64,000 nt of DNA from positions 62,001 to 126,000 of the forward strand of contig JBIQLW010000007.1 in the NCBI GenBank assembly GCA_044463945.1. Reading direction: 5' to 3'. Below are positions 8,727 through 17,759 of the stretch, in pieces. Origin of the DNA: 62-47 sp044463945. GTDB taxonomy: Bacteria > Pseudomonadota > Alphaproteobacteria > Rhizobiales > Xanthobacteraceae. Numbering within the stretch: position 1 is the stretch's first letter; every line of letters begins with the position of its first letter. The notes under the pieces are model-generated. The model saw only the letters and a program-made list of their open reading frames with translations. It was not told where the DNA came from and did no database searches. The position numbers and the translations under genes are program-made.

Positions 8727-9950
8727 TCATTGCAAGAACCTTGCGCGCCGCCCCAGCCACAGCGTTGACGCGGCTCCGACGAACACCGCGATTGCAAAGA
8801 CCCAACCAGACAGCGCGCCCGCCATGATCCCCGACAACAGCGTCCCCACCGTGCATCCCAGTCCCGTCATGGCACCCCATCCCAGCAAGACCCCGCCGAG
8901 GGTTCCCCGTACGACCTGACTGATTGTCGGCCACATCGGCTTGAACTGGCCTGCTGGCAGCGCAGCAGCGAACGATCCGGCGATCAGGGCCATCACGAAC
9001 ACACCATTCGGGCTGAGCAAGGTTTCGCTCACGATCGCCACGCAACCGCGCAACGTATCAAGTCCCTCGATCCGCTCTGGCAACCACCCGAACGCATCAG
9101 CCGTCACTCGAGCGCGCGCGGCGATTTCCGCTGTGACGCCCAATGGCGCGACTCGCAGATAGGCGCCGGTCCCGAGCGCGCCGATGGCGAGCCCGCCGGC
9201 CCAGACCGGCCAACGTTCGATCAGAACCGCGCGCCATGCATCGGTCACCGGAGCCGACCTCACGTTACTTGCGCGATAACCGAGAAGAAGCGCGACGGCG
9301 GCAAGCGCCGAAAGGCCGGCGGCAAGCCCGCCGACATAGCCCAGATGACCGGGAATCCAGACGGTTGGCGCGGTCGAGACAGCGTAGAGATAAAGCGGAT
9401 TCCATGTCGCGAAGCCGAGAATGAAACCCAGTACGGTTCCGATCAATGCGAAAGGCGCGGTGGGCGATCCTTCCCCCAACCGATACAGATGGGCACTCAC
9501 GCACGAGCCCGATAACGACACCCCGATTCCGAAAACGAATCCGGCCAGGACCAATACGGCGCTGACGGGACCTATGAATGCCGTCGGCGGCAGTCGTCCG
9601 CTGAAGGCGTCCGGAAGCCAACCGCCAAACACCAGCGTATAGCCGGCCATGCCCGACGCCAGCGCGACCAGAATCGCGAAGAGGCCACGAGTATCACCGT
9701 TATCGTACCAGTCGCGGAAATTGCAGAAGAAGCAGAAGCGGGCACGCTGCAGCACGATTCCGAACAGAGCACCGAAGACAAGCGACAGTGACAGCTTGTC
9801 CTGTCCATTGGACTGCAAGGCAAAGCCGGCCGCGACGAGACCGATCAGCACGGATGCGGCGACAGCAACGCGCGCGGTCGTCAGCTCTCGCAAAATTGGT
9901 GGCGCCGACCTATCAGCCGGCGCCACCGTTTCAGTTCTGCTATCAGACAT
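8727..9950 (-). CDS. YeeE/YedE-family (TsuA-like) thiosulfate or sulfur-compound transporter
   Basis: This polytopic membrane protein of about 407 residues has the repeated YeeE/YedE cysteine motifs RARFCFFCNFRD, SLSGSCVSAHLYRLGEGS and GLGCTVGTLLSG. In characterised TsuA these cysteines line a thiosulfate path. I start at ATG 9950 (MSDSRTET); an upstream ATG at 9986 would overlap the rhodanese gene by 16 bp. It follows that gene directly in the same direction, so uptake and sulfur transfer are probably coupled. Confidence 0.85.
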   Translation of the reverse strand: MSDSRTETVAPADRSAPPILRELTTARVAVAASVLIGLVAAGFALQSNGQDKLSLSLVFGALFGIVLQRARFCFFCNFRDWYDNGDTRGLFAILVALASGMAGYTLVFGGWLPDAFSGRLPPTAFIGPVSAVLVLAGFVFGIGVSLSGSCVSAHLYRLGEGSPTAPFALIGTVLGFILGFATWNPLYLYAVSTAPTVWIPGHLGYVGGLAAGLSALAAVALLLGYRASNVRSAPVTDAWRAVLIERWPVWAGGLAIGALGTGAYLRVAPLGVTAEIAARARVTADAFGWLPERIEGLDTLRGCVAIVSETLLSPNGVFVMALIAGSFAAALPAGQFKPMWPTISQVVRGTLGGVLLGWGAMTGLGCTVGTLLSGIMAGALSGWVFAIAVFVGAASTLWLGRRARFLQ

Positions 9951-9970
9951 TGAAGCAATTACACGATGAG

Positions 9971-10891
9971 TTACTTGCCGCCCCATACGGTGCCCGCGAC
10001 GTTGACGACAGGAACGCCCACCGAGTTACCGTACTCGGTCCACGAACCATCGTAATTGCGAACTTCATAGCCGAGGATCCTGCTCAGAAGGAACCATGTG
10101 TGGCTTGAGCGCTCCCCAATGCGGCAATAGACAATGATCGGCTTGGCCCCATCGATACCTGCATCGGCATAGAGCTTCTTCAACTCATCCTTCGACTTGA
10201 AGGTGCCGTCGGCGGCAACCGCCTTGCTCCAGGTGACATTGACGGCGCCGGGCACATGGCCGGCGCGGATCGACAATTCCTGCGAGCCAGCCGGGGCGAA
10301 TACCTTGCCGTTGTATTCGTCAGCCGAGCGAATATCGACGATAACCGAATTCTTGGCGTTGACCGCCGCGAGAACGTCCGGGAGACGAGCACGCAGCTTC
10401 TGATTTGCCGCGCTGATGGTCAGGTTGCCAGGAGTCGCCCGCTCGACGCGATTGTCCAACGGCCGCTTTTCGGCTTCCCACTTTTTGCGTCCACCATCCA
10501 GCAACTTGACGTTCTTGACGCCATAGACGTCGAACACCCAAGCGCCCCACGCCGCGAACCAATTGTTGTTGTCACCGTAAAGAACGACGGTCGAATCGCC
10601 ATTGATCCCCAGACTTTTGACGAGTTCCTGGAATTTCGCCTTGGAGGCGATATCACGGCTGACCGTATCGACAAGATCGGTATGCCAGGCGATGCTTTGC
10701 GCACCGGGAATGTGTCCGCGTTCGAACTGTCCCGGTTCGACGCTGACCTCGACAATCCGGACCTTAGGATTTTTCAGATTTTTCTCAGCCCACTCGGTCG
10801 AAACGAGCGGTCCTTCGTCCGCTGTTGCTGGAGCGACAGTAACAACCGCAAAGACCGCGGCCAGTACAAGGCCAATTTGGGAAGCTTTCAT
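9971..10891 (-). CDS. Periplasmic two-domain rhodanese (thiosulfate sulfurtransferase)
   Basis: This 306-residue protein has a Sec signal peptide (cleavage around ATA-DE, residue 24) and two rhodanese domains. The N-terminal domain is inactive: its loop reads LYGDNNNWFA with no cysteine. The C-terminal domain carries the catalytic C256 in YCRIGERSSHTW. Such enzymes move the sulfane sulfur of thiosulfate to a thiol or cyanide. It is the first gene of the unit with the YeeE transporter, consistent with handling thiosulfate at the membrane face. Confidence 0.9.
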   Translation of the reverse strand: MKASQIGLVLAAVFAVVTVAPATADEGPLVSTEWAEKNLKNPKVRIVEVSVEPGQFERGHIPGAQSIAWHTDLVDTVSRDIASKAKFQELVKSLGINGDSTVVLYGDNNNWFAAWGAWVFDVYGVKNVKLLDGGRKKWEAEKRPLDNRVERATPGNLTISAANQKLRARLPDVLAAVNAKNSVIVDIRSADEYNGKVFAPAGSQELSIRAGHVPGAVNVTWSKAVAADGTFKSKDELKKLYADAGIDGAKPIIVYCRIGERSSHTWFLLSRILGYEVRNYDGSWTEYGNSVGVPVVNVAGTVWGGK

Positions 10892-11776
10892 TTGAGTTCT
10901 CCTGCGGACGAACGAGCGCCATCGCGCGCAATCTCCGCGTTTGGTTATACGAATCGAAAATAGTTATTTGGATTTTGAGCGCGTTCAGCGACAGCAGTAA
11001 CAGCGGGTCAAGGGTATCTCCACATCTGACAAGGAGCCCACGAATCCCATCGTGGCGCTTTAGCGTTGATGACGCGGTGCAAGCTGCTCCATCAAAATCC
11101 GCGGCAACACAATGAAGCGTAACAAAATGAAATCGCCACGCGATGATCAAAGAGTCAATCCGCCACTCAGAGCTATAAGATTAACCTTTCACGAACCCTC
11201 CCGCGGTCGAAAGCCGGGCAATGCGGCAGGCAGATCGTGTGAAATTATCTTCCCGACAGCGACAACGTGTCACCTCATCATTGTCGCGCCGCGATGCATT
11301 CGACGTTCCTGCATACCCCTCGAATGGACGTCGGGGATTGAGCGAGGCATGGATCGCGCGTTTTCAGACGTACATACGCACATTCTGACACACCGAGCCT
11401 CCTGACATGTCAATCCATCCCGAGGCGATGATCGATCATTGGCCATGACAGATGACAACTACAATCGCCTAGGCCTTATATTGTGAGCGCTACTTCGAGC
11501 CGAATCTTTTCGGAAGACATTGTTTATCTTAGCATTAGCGCAGATCGGCTGGCGCCACGAGCGACGATGGTCATTCCCAGAGGACTCGCTGTCAACCACA
11601 AAAAATGTTCTGCAAATCGGCGTTTCACACGGAATGATTGATCTCGAATTGCTCAGTATTTGGAATTCCCCAAGATGCTCGCTTGAGGATCTAATACTTG
11701 CCATAGAGCAATTGTCACAACGTGTGACCTCGTCGTAATGAGCTTATCCCTGCGGCTACTAGGGGGAATCAACGGC
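10892..11776. other. 885-bp intergenic stretch
   Basis: It separates the leftward rhodanese unit from the rightward hydrolase. An AT-rich segment at about 10940-10975 probably holds the rhodanese promoter. A 72-codon rightward frame ends at 11738 but shows no domain or ribosome binding site. I see no repeat or RNA gene. Confidence 0.35.
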
Positions 11777-12355
11777 ATGAGAGCCATCCTGATCATTCCT
11801 GGTCTATTCGGTTCACCAGATGGTCACTGGCAGACAATTTTGCAGGAACGTGCTTCGCCTGCGTGTCGCGTCGAACAAGACGATTGGGACGCACCAGTCC
11901 TGGATCGATGGGTCGAGCGTCTAATACGGAGCACCGAGGCCAACCCCGGCGCAATCGCGGTAGCCCATAGTCTGGGCTGCATTCTTGTCGCCCATGCGGC
12001 AGCACGTGTGCCCGATGTCAAGATCGGCGGAGCCTTGCTGGTTGCTCCCGCCGACGTCGATTCAAAGAACGATGAACTGCCCCAGCTTCGCAACTTTGCA
12101 CCGGTGCCCACTACATCATTGCCATTTCCGAGTATCGTCGTCGCAAGCAGCAACGACCCCTTAATGTCGCTTCATCGCGCAGAAATATTAGCTGAAACGT
12201 GGGGTTCGGAATTGATAAATATGGGTGCGGCGGGGCACATCAATATTGCATCCGGCTACGGGTGGTGGCCTGGAGCACACAATCTGATTCACCGACTCTC
12301 GAACAAGGCTTCGAAGCGTCTCAGCCCGTTTGAACATCTAGGCCATAGCCGTTAG
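11777..12355 (+). CDS. RBBP9/YdeN-family serine hydrolase
   Basis: This is a single-domain alpha/beta hydrolase of about 192 residues. It shows LIIPGLFGSPDGHWQ at the N-terminus, the nucleophile elbow AVAHSLGC, the acid loop VASSNDPLMS and the histidine in GAAGHINIASGYG. The last two motifs are diagnostic of the RBBP9/YdeN family. ATG 11777 is preferred over 11738 because it follows AGGGGG and starts at the first core strand. Its 3' end overlaps the convergent Lrp gene by 4 bp. Substrate unknown. Confidence 0.85.
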   Translation: MRAILIIPGLFGSPDGHWQTILQERASPACRVEQDDWDAPVLDRWVERLIRSTEANPGAIAVAHSLGCILVAHAAARVPDVKIGGALLVAPADVDSKNDELPQLRNFAPVPTTSLPFPSIVVASSNDPLMSLHRAEILAETWGSELINMGAAGHINIASGYGWWPGAHNLIHRLSNKASKRLSPFEHLGHSR

Positions 12356-12861
12356 TCGGGTACGTAAGGAGGAACCGGCAGCGCTGTGACCGATTTAATT
12401 TTTTCCATCGCAAAACGCGAGGTGACGTTCTTTAGCGCGACCTCTGAGATGAGGCGACGATACAACTCGTCATAGCTTTTCATGTCGGTAGTGACGACAC
12501 GGAGCATGTAATCGACATCACCCGCCATGCGATAGAATTCAACGACCTCCGGCATGTTACGCACGACCTCCGCGAACATCTGCAACCATCCGTCGGAATG
12601 ATCATTGCTCTCCACCAAAACAAAGACTGTCACGCCCAAGCCGATCTTGACTTGGTCGACTAACGCGACCTTGCCTGTGATAACGCCATCTTGCTCCAGA
12701 CGCTGGATGCGCTTCCAGCATGGTGTAGAGGATAGGCCGACGCGATCACCGATCTCAGATACGGAAAGCGAGGCATCCGCCTGCAAAACCCGCAGGATTT
12801 TCCGGTCAATCGCGTCAAGCCGCCGAAACGCACCTGCCGAGGTCACTGTTTGATCGGTCAT
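12352..12861 (-). CDS. Lrp/AsnC-family transcriptional regulator
   Basis: This 169-residue protein has a winged-helix N-terminus (LDAIDRKILRVLQADASLSV, then IGDRVGLSSTPCWKRIQRLE) and an effector-binding RAM domain with YRMAGDVDYMLRVVTTDM. ATG 12861 follows GGGAAGAGGGTGGCA. The family senses amino acids or related metabolites. It might control the neighbouring hydrolase or the divergently placed sulfonate gene, but no target is proven here. Confidence 0.9.
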   Translation of the reverse strand: MTDQTVTSAGAFRRLDAIDRKILRVLQADASLSVSEIGDRVGLSSTPCWKRIQRLEQDGVITGKVALVDQVKIGLGVTVFVLVESNDHSDGWLQMFAEVVRNMPEVVEFYRMAGDVDYMLRVVTTDMKSYDELYRRLISEVALKNVTSRFAMEKIKSVTALPVPPYVPD

Positions 12862-13753
12862 TGCCACCCTCTTCCCTTTCAAACACTCAACGTTGTGGTC
12901 AATAGCCGCCAGAGCATCTATCAAAGTTATGCAACGTGCCGAGAATATCAAAAATCAGCGGTGGCTTACTCGTGAACCGACCAAAAGAAGTTAGAGAAGG
13001 GGCGCATTCTGACGATATATGCTTACTGCGCGGGCTGAAGTGAATTTCCCTGCCATTAAGTATGACATTCGGCCTCTCAACGCTCGACAAATCAGGTACC
13101 TCGAATCGATCTTAGTTTGGTAACAGGTGCGAAAACAACCGACTTGACAGAATCTTACCGTCTTGAGTCTAAGTTTGAAATATCGTTCGCTGCCGGCGAG
13201 CTCTGACGGATTAGTGTCATACTGAATCCCGAATAAAGAGGCGTATCGCTCTTCACCCGATCTTTTCCCGACTATTTCATGCCGCATTGGATAATCCTCA
13301 CCCGCTTCGTCGGGAACAGACTCAACAATCGATCAGGTATGAACAGCGGATCCCATAAATCTGGAATCCAACTTGCCGGACCTGAGGGGATTCAGGCGTG
13401 TCGCCACCTCAGTTCGCAAGAATAAAGTTTGACCCTCCATTGATACTTTCAGAGCCATTGAGCTGGATGAGAGAGGGAGTCATTCGATATTTCGGTAGTC
13501 GCTGCAAGTCGCATCACGCAGGCGCGACGGATGGGATTGTGTCTATGATGCTCGATACGAGCGTCCTCTATCGGCCAACGAACGGGGAAACATCGACCAA
13601 GTATACGCTTTGATTTGAAATTGCGCCCAGATCACTCGCCATAGACAATGGTAGGCGACCGGACAGTGGTCGCCGCCGGAGCATCTGAAGGGATAGCCAA
13701 TTGGTTATCGACTGATTGGTTTGGCATCAGGGCGGCTTTAAATGGGAGATACT
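12862..13753. other. Long control or decayed region upstream of the sulfonate-binding gene
   Basis: About 890 bp with only short frames lacking any domain. The one clear structure is the palindrome at 13692-13709, listed separately. Confidence 0.35.
13692..13709. promoter_or_regulatory. 18-bp near-perfect palindrome upstream of ssuA-like gene
   Basis: GATAGCCAATTGGTTATC is symmetric except for one pair and lies 45 bp before the start at 13754. It is a good candidate operator for a dimeric regulator; which one cannot be told. Confidence 0.45.
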
Positions 13754-14713
13754 ATGATGGGGGACGTAAGCCGTAGAACCGTCGTGGCGATGGGTGCGAT
13801 CGCTGCTGCGTCAATAGCAGGAACGGCAAGAGGGCATGCATCTAACGGAACGCTGCGTGTCGCATTTCAGAAGGGAAATGGTAGCCTCCTTTTTTTGAAA
13901 AGCCGTGGCACGCTGAAAAGGAGGCTCGCGCCGTTTGGTTGGTCGGTGGAATGGACTGAGTTCTCAGCCGGACCTCAACTTCTTGAGGCCCTGAATATCG
14001 GCGCCGCCGACTTTGGGCGTGTGGGCGAGGCGCCGCCGATTTTTGCGCAGGCCGCAGGTGCAAAGATCGTGTACGCCGGTTATAAGCCGGGTTCCCCAAA
14101 AAACGAAGCAATCATCGTACCAGAGAGTAGTCCCATTAAGACAATCAAGGATCTCAAGGGCAAACGTGTCGCACTCAATAAGGGCTCTAACGTTCATTAT
14201 CTCCTGGTGCGGGCCCTCGAATCGAATGGCTTGACATACGAAGACATTACGCCGGCGTATCTTACGCCTGCCGACGCACGCGCGGCGTTCGAACGCGGAT
14301 CGATCGATGCATGGGTGATCTGGGATCCATATTACGCTGCTGCGGAATTACAGCTCAAAGCGCGGCCCATTACCGATGCTACCGGGCTTGCGTCGAACGT
14401 CAGCTACTATATTGCGACCAGAGAGTTTGCTGAGAAAAATTCAGACGTCCTTCAAGCGGCCGTGTCATCAGTCGACGAGATCGAGAGTTGGGTCAAAGCC
14501 AATCAGACGCAATACGTAAAAGAACTAAGCCCGCAGATTGGCATTCCTCCTGATGTTGTCGCTCGTTGGGTAGCCCGGGACCGTTTCGGAGCACGTCCGA
14601 TCGATGCACCAACGCTGGCGGAGCAACAAAAAATAGCTGACACATTTACTAGACTAAAGCTTATCCCAAAATCGTTAGATGTCAGAGATGCAGCGCTGTC
14701 GGTTGGCTTATAG
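13754..14713 (+). CDS. ssuA: Aliphatic sulfonate/taurine ABC transporter substrate-binding protein (SsuA-like)
   Basis: This is a protein of about 319 residues with a twin-arginine-like leader (SRRTVVAMGAIAAASIAGTA). Family motifs are LRVAFQKGNGSLLFLKSRG, EALNIGAADFGRVGEAPP, DLKGKRVALNKGSNVHYLL and FERGSIDAWVIWDPYYAA. ATG 13754 follows GGGAG by 5 bases. No permease (SsuC) or ATPase (SsuB) gene adjoins it, so it must work with a transporter encoded elsewhere or be an orphan. Confidence 0.88.
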   Translation: MMGDVSRRTVVAMGAIAAASIAGTARGHASNGTLRVAFQKGNGSLLFLKSRGTLKRRLAPFGWSVEWTEFSAGPQLLEALNIGAADFGRVGEAPPIFAQAAGAKIVYAGYKPGSPKNEAIIVPESSPIKTIKDLKGKRVALNKGSNVHYLLVRALESNGLTYEDITPAYLTPADARAAFERGSIDAWVIWDPYYAAAELQLKARPITDATGLASNVSYYIATREFAEKNSDVLQAAVSSVDEIESWVKANQTQYVKELSPQIGIPPDVVARWVARDRFGARPIDAPTLAEQQKIADTFTRLKLIPKSLDVRDAALSVGL

Positions 14714-15016
14714 TACTCCGCAAGCAGTCATCGCCGAAAACATTACGTCTGAATCGGAACCAACGATGCCGCAGTAGCCTCGATCACCGGGTCAACGTCT
14801 GTCAGGTCAATTTAGGGCTTGAACAAACTCAATAGTCACCAATCGAACTGCAGGATCAGCACACTGCGCAGAGTCGGGGGCCACAACGGCTTAGAACGGG
14901 CGATTAGCCGGAAGCTCGCAAGACCTAGGCGCATTCGGGTAACCCCTAGGATTCTCAACTCCAGGTTTGACGGTTCTCTCTCGACAGGGGTCCGTGGGCA
15001 CGACTTACTAGTTGAA
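14714..15016. other. Intergenic stretch with no supported feature
   Basis: It contains an open frame upstream of 15017 but no family signal. I see nothing else in it. Confidence 0.3.
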
Positions 15017-15270
15017 ATGGAGGCAGTTGTGGAGCTGTCTGAATTTCTCACCGAAGAAGACATCAACTTGAATATTCGCGCCAGAAATAAGCTCGCGGCC
15101 CTATCAAAAATTGCAAGTCACTTAGCAAGACGGACTGGTGTCGACGAACGGATAGTCCAACAGGGTCTTATCGACCGAGAACGGGTCGAATCGACTGGGA
15201 TGGGCTTGGGAGTTGCCGTCCCTCATGCACTGCTAGAGCATTTGCCACACCCGAAAGCCTCGCTGACACG
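15017..15270 (+). pseudogene. PtsN-like (PTS EIIA) N-terminal fragment
   Basis: From ATG 15017 the frame reads VVELSEFLTEEDINLNIRAR, KLAALSKIASHLARRTGVD and ESTGMGLGVAVPHALLEHLP. This is the first half of an EIIA-Ntr/fructose-type PTS domain, including the phosphorylatable histidine in VPHA. The homology stops near 15265 (KASLTRLL), about half way through the domain, and the frame continues as unrelated residues to 15367. A deletion has fused it out of frame to the peptidase fragment that follows. Confidence 0.6.
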
Positions 15271-15812
15271 ACTGCTTCACCCTAGCAGAACAGCTTTGCA
15301 AAGACGACGTCGATTGGCCGAAGCAAAGGTACCGCCCGAACGCCCAAGCGACGGGCGATCCAAATGAAGCCATAGATAGAATCTTCTACGGTGCGGTCAG
15401 TTGGATCTTGTTGCACGAGATTGCCCATGTGCACTATCGGCACAGGACGGACTTGCTTCCAGCAGACATGGTGCTCCAAGAAAAGAAAGCCGATCAGTTC
15501 GCTACACGGTGGCTTTTCGACAAACCACCAACTTCGGATAATAGGGAATTTAGAATCCTTTCTGTCGGAGTCGCATTCGCTTGGCTACTCCTTTTCGAGC
15601 CAATAGGCGGTGACCCCAAGCATCCTCCTATCGTCTCTCGCTTAATAGATGTGTCCGAGCGTATGAAACCAGAGGCCGACAGCGTTGCCTTGGAGGTCTT
15701 TGCGCACCTTCTCAAAATTCTCTTCTTCCCGGAACGGATCGCTCCCGAATTCAGCGATGCGACTTTGCTCTTCGAATGGACGCGGGACCTTTTCCGACGA
15801 GCGACCGTCTAG
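15267..15812 (+). pseudogene. HExxH zinc-peptidase (Lit/U49-like) C-terminal fragment
   Basis: The frame opens directly after an in-frame TGA at 15264-15266 and has no canonical start near it. It encodes WILLHEIAHVHYRHR (HExxH zinc motif) and, 22 residues after the HEIAH motif, EKKADQFATRW, a likely third-ligand helix. The overall look is that of the Lit/peptidase U49 group, phage-exclusion proteases; ImmA/IrrE-type M78 peptidases are an alternative. It is truncated at its 5' end by the same event that cut the PtsN-like piece. A TTG at 15408 could start a short product. Confidence 0.55.
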
Positions 15813-16018
15813 GCCCCGGCCGTAGGCACCAGAATAAGGCCGCCTCGAACCAAACTGAACGGGTCTAGGAGAGTTGCATGCAGGAAGCAGCCTTGAAAGG
15901 CTTTAATGAAACGACGAATGATGGCAATCTAAGCTAAGTTTGATTCAAGTGTTACCGCGGTTCTCCACCGTGGTTCTCCACTATCCGAATCCGCTGACTC
16001 TCGGAATGCCCTGTTTTA

Positions 16019-17167
16019 TTGGGGTTTTCGCACGTCGCAGTTAGGTGGCGGAGAGGGAGGTACTCTCCCCTGGCAGGAGACAAGCTACCCGACCTGAGGG
16101 TCGTCAAGGTCGACATCATGGCAGCTTTCGAAAGCTACTGTTCGCGGCCAAACATCAAGCACGGCCTGGACGGGCCGACAGCAGAGCGGTGGAAGCCGGT
16201 CGTCACCGAGTTCATCGCGTTCGTCGGGCACCGCGATCTCGCACGTGTGACGCCACAGGACGCCGTTAAATGGCGAAACCATAAGCTTGCACAGGGGATC
16301 GTACCGAAGGCCGTCCGCGACGTCTGGCTGGCCGCGCTCCGATCGATCTGCTCGCACATGATCAGCGAACTGAAGCTCGAGACCAATCCATTCGCTGGTG
16401 TCAGGGTTGACGGCGTCAAGGCATGGAAAGAAGACGATGAGAGAGGCTTCGACGAGCAGCAGGTCCTGACCATTCTGTCCGCGACCATCGCGACGCCGTC
16501 CCACCTGATCAGCGCTGAAATGCGCGCAGCCAGGCGGTGGGTACCATGGATCTGTGCCTACACGGGCGCACGCATTTCCGAGATCACGTCACTCTGGCCC
16601 GCCGATATTGTCGAGATTGCAGGTCATAAGTGTTTCGTGATCAAGGAAGGACTGGCCAAATCCAAGGTCATGCGACGCGTTCCGGTACACAAACACCTCG
16701 AGGAGCAAGGTTTCCTGAAGTACGTCGAGCAGCGACGGAATCTCGGCAAGCCCCTCTTCTACGAACCGATGCGCGCGCGCGGTGGCCGGAAGTCAAACCC
16801 GCAGTGGGCCAAGGTCGGAGAACGCATCGGAGAGTGGATTCGCGTATCCCTGCGCGTCACCGACGTGCAGCCGAACCACGGCTGGCGACATCTTTTCCGC
16901 GAGTTAAGTCGCGGAACGAAAATGAAGGAAGAGCTGGTCAACTACATGGTCGGTCACGAGAGCAAATCCGGGACCGGATCCCGGTACGGAAAGCGAAAGG
17001 TGCCGGTTCTCGCTGCGCAGATGGCGATGTTTCCACGTTTCAAAGTTCCCGCGCTTGACGCGCCGCCAGCACCTCACAAACGGATTCGCCGTACACGTGC
17101 GCAGATCGCGGCCGACAACGCTGCGAAGGAAACACGGAAGGCCGCCCGGACTACGCGAGCCGCATAG
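16019..17167 (+). CDS. Tyrosine recombinase (phage-type integrase), N-terminally truncated
   Basis: The catalytic domain is complete in outline: TGARISEITSLW (Arg I), PNHGWRHLFRELS (HxxR), VGHESKSGTGSRYGKRK (His and catalytic Tyr). The core-binding region AAFESYCSRPN...RVTPQDAVKWRNHK is present, but related integrases normally carry another 100 or so N-terminal residues. The frame opens close to the 25-bp repeat, which lies inside its first codons, so the 5' end was probably lost by recombination there. ATG 16118 (MAAFESYC) is a plausible internal start. Activity is doubtful. Confidence 0.8.
   Translation: MGFSHVAVRWRRGRYSPLAGDKLPDLRVVKVDIMAAFESYCSRPNIKHGLDGPTAERWKPVVTEFIAFVGHRDLARVTPQDAVKWRNHKLAQGIVPKAVRDVWLAALRSICSHMISELKLETNPFAGVRVDGVKAWKEDDERGFDEQQVLTILSATIATPSHLISAEMRAARRWVPWICAYTGARISEITSLWPADIVEIAGHKCFVIKEGLAKSKVMRRVPVHKHLEEQGFLKYVEQRRNLGKPLFYEPMRARGGRKSNPQWAKVGERIGEWIRVSLRVTDVQPNHGWRHLFRELSRGTKMKEELVNYMVGHESKSGTGSRYGKRKVPVLAAQMAMFPRFKVPALDAPPAPHKRIRRTRAQIAADNAAKETRKAARTTRAA
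16046..16070 (+). repeat. Left copy of 25-bp direct repeat, tRNA-Ser-3'-like (candidate att)
   Basis: It begins TGGCGGAGAGGGAGG and ends CTCTCCCC. The copy at 49827-49851 matches 24 of 25 bases in the same orientation. The first 15 bases equal the complement of a typical bacterial tRNA-Ser 3' end. No intact tRNA-Ser adjoins either copy. It lies just upstream of a 5'-truncated integrase. Confidence 0.5.
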
Positions 17168-17182
17168 GCCTCCTTGCAAGCT

Positions 17183-17428
17183 TTAAGCTTTCTCCCACGG
17201 CGGCGGAAGCTTCGTCCACAACGCGCGCGGCCGAGCGACCATAACGCGCGCATCGCGCTTCGCGTCTTCCAGGCTTTGGGATTCACCGGACGCCAACTGT
17301 TCGTCAAATGAGCCGCCATCGCGAATGCGGCCGAACACCTCGAACCCGCACAGTCGTGGATGAAATCTTGATGCTGGGACGTCATATGCGAGCAGTTCCA
17401 CACGCTCACCTCCTGCGTCGATGAACAA
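17183..17428 (-). CDS. Small protein of unknown function
   Basis: An 81-codon frame reads MFIDAGGERVELLAYDVPAS, FHPRLCGFEVFGRIRDGG and a C-terminus RALWTKLPPPWEKA. The composition looks like a real soluble protein. No domain is recognised. The start at 17428 is a TTG and uncertain. It faces the integrase gene tail-to-tail. Confidence 0.5.
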   Translation of the reverse strand: MFIDAGGERVELLAYDVPASRFHPRLCGFEVFGRIRDGGSFDEQLASGESQSLEDAKRDARVMVARPRALWTKLPPPWEKA

Positions 17429-17486
17429 CGCGCGTTCTCCGCGGCCGCGTACTCGCGAGCCATCATCTGCAGATTTTCTTTGCTAA

Positions 17487-17759
17487 TCATTTCTCGCCAT
17501 CCAGATCTGCCAGCATGCTGGCGGCAATTTCGCCAATGCGGTCGGTCGCCTTCCGCATATTCTCGATCTCACCAAGCAGGGCCTGCGCAACTTTAGTGTA
17601 CACGTCGTCGGTCACTTCGCGGCTGCCATCGCTGATCTTTTGCACCAGCGCCGGGGACAAGCCAGCCAGACGGGCCAGCGGACTTTGCCAGCGCGTCTGG
17701 CCGTACAGCAGCTTGCCGGCTGCGACGACGTGATCTCGGCGGGTGACTTTCTTGGCCAT
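17487..17759 (-). CDS. Small HTH DNA-binding protein
   Basis: This 90-residue protein starts at ATG 17759 (MAKKVTRRDHVVAAGKLLYG) and contains a Cro/XRE-like helix-turn-helix, WQSPLARLAGLSPALVQKIS, then a helical tail. Its ATGA start overlaps the stop of the upstream 204-codon gene, so the two are translationally coupled. It probably acts as an element regulator. Confidence 0.7.
   Translation of the reverse strand: MAKKVTRRDHVVAAGKLLYGQTRWQSPLARLAGLSPALVQKISDGSREVTDDVYTKVAQALLGEIENMRKATDRIGEIAASMLADLDGEK

Noticed and set aside
11520..11738. 72-codon frame overlapping the next start
   Set aside because: No ribosome binding site, domain or conservation signal; the hydrolase has a better start at 11777.
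16046..16070. tRNA-Ser gene
   Set aside because: Only the 3' acceptor/T-arm end is matched; no anticodon arm or D-arm follows at either repeat copy.
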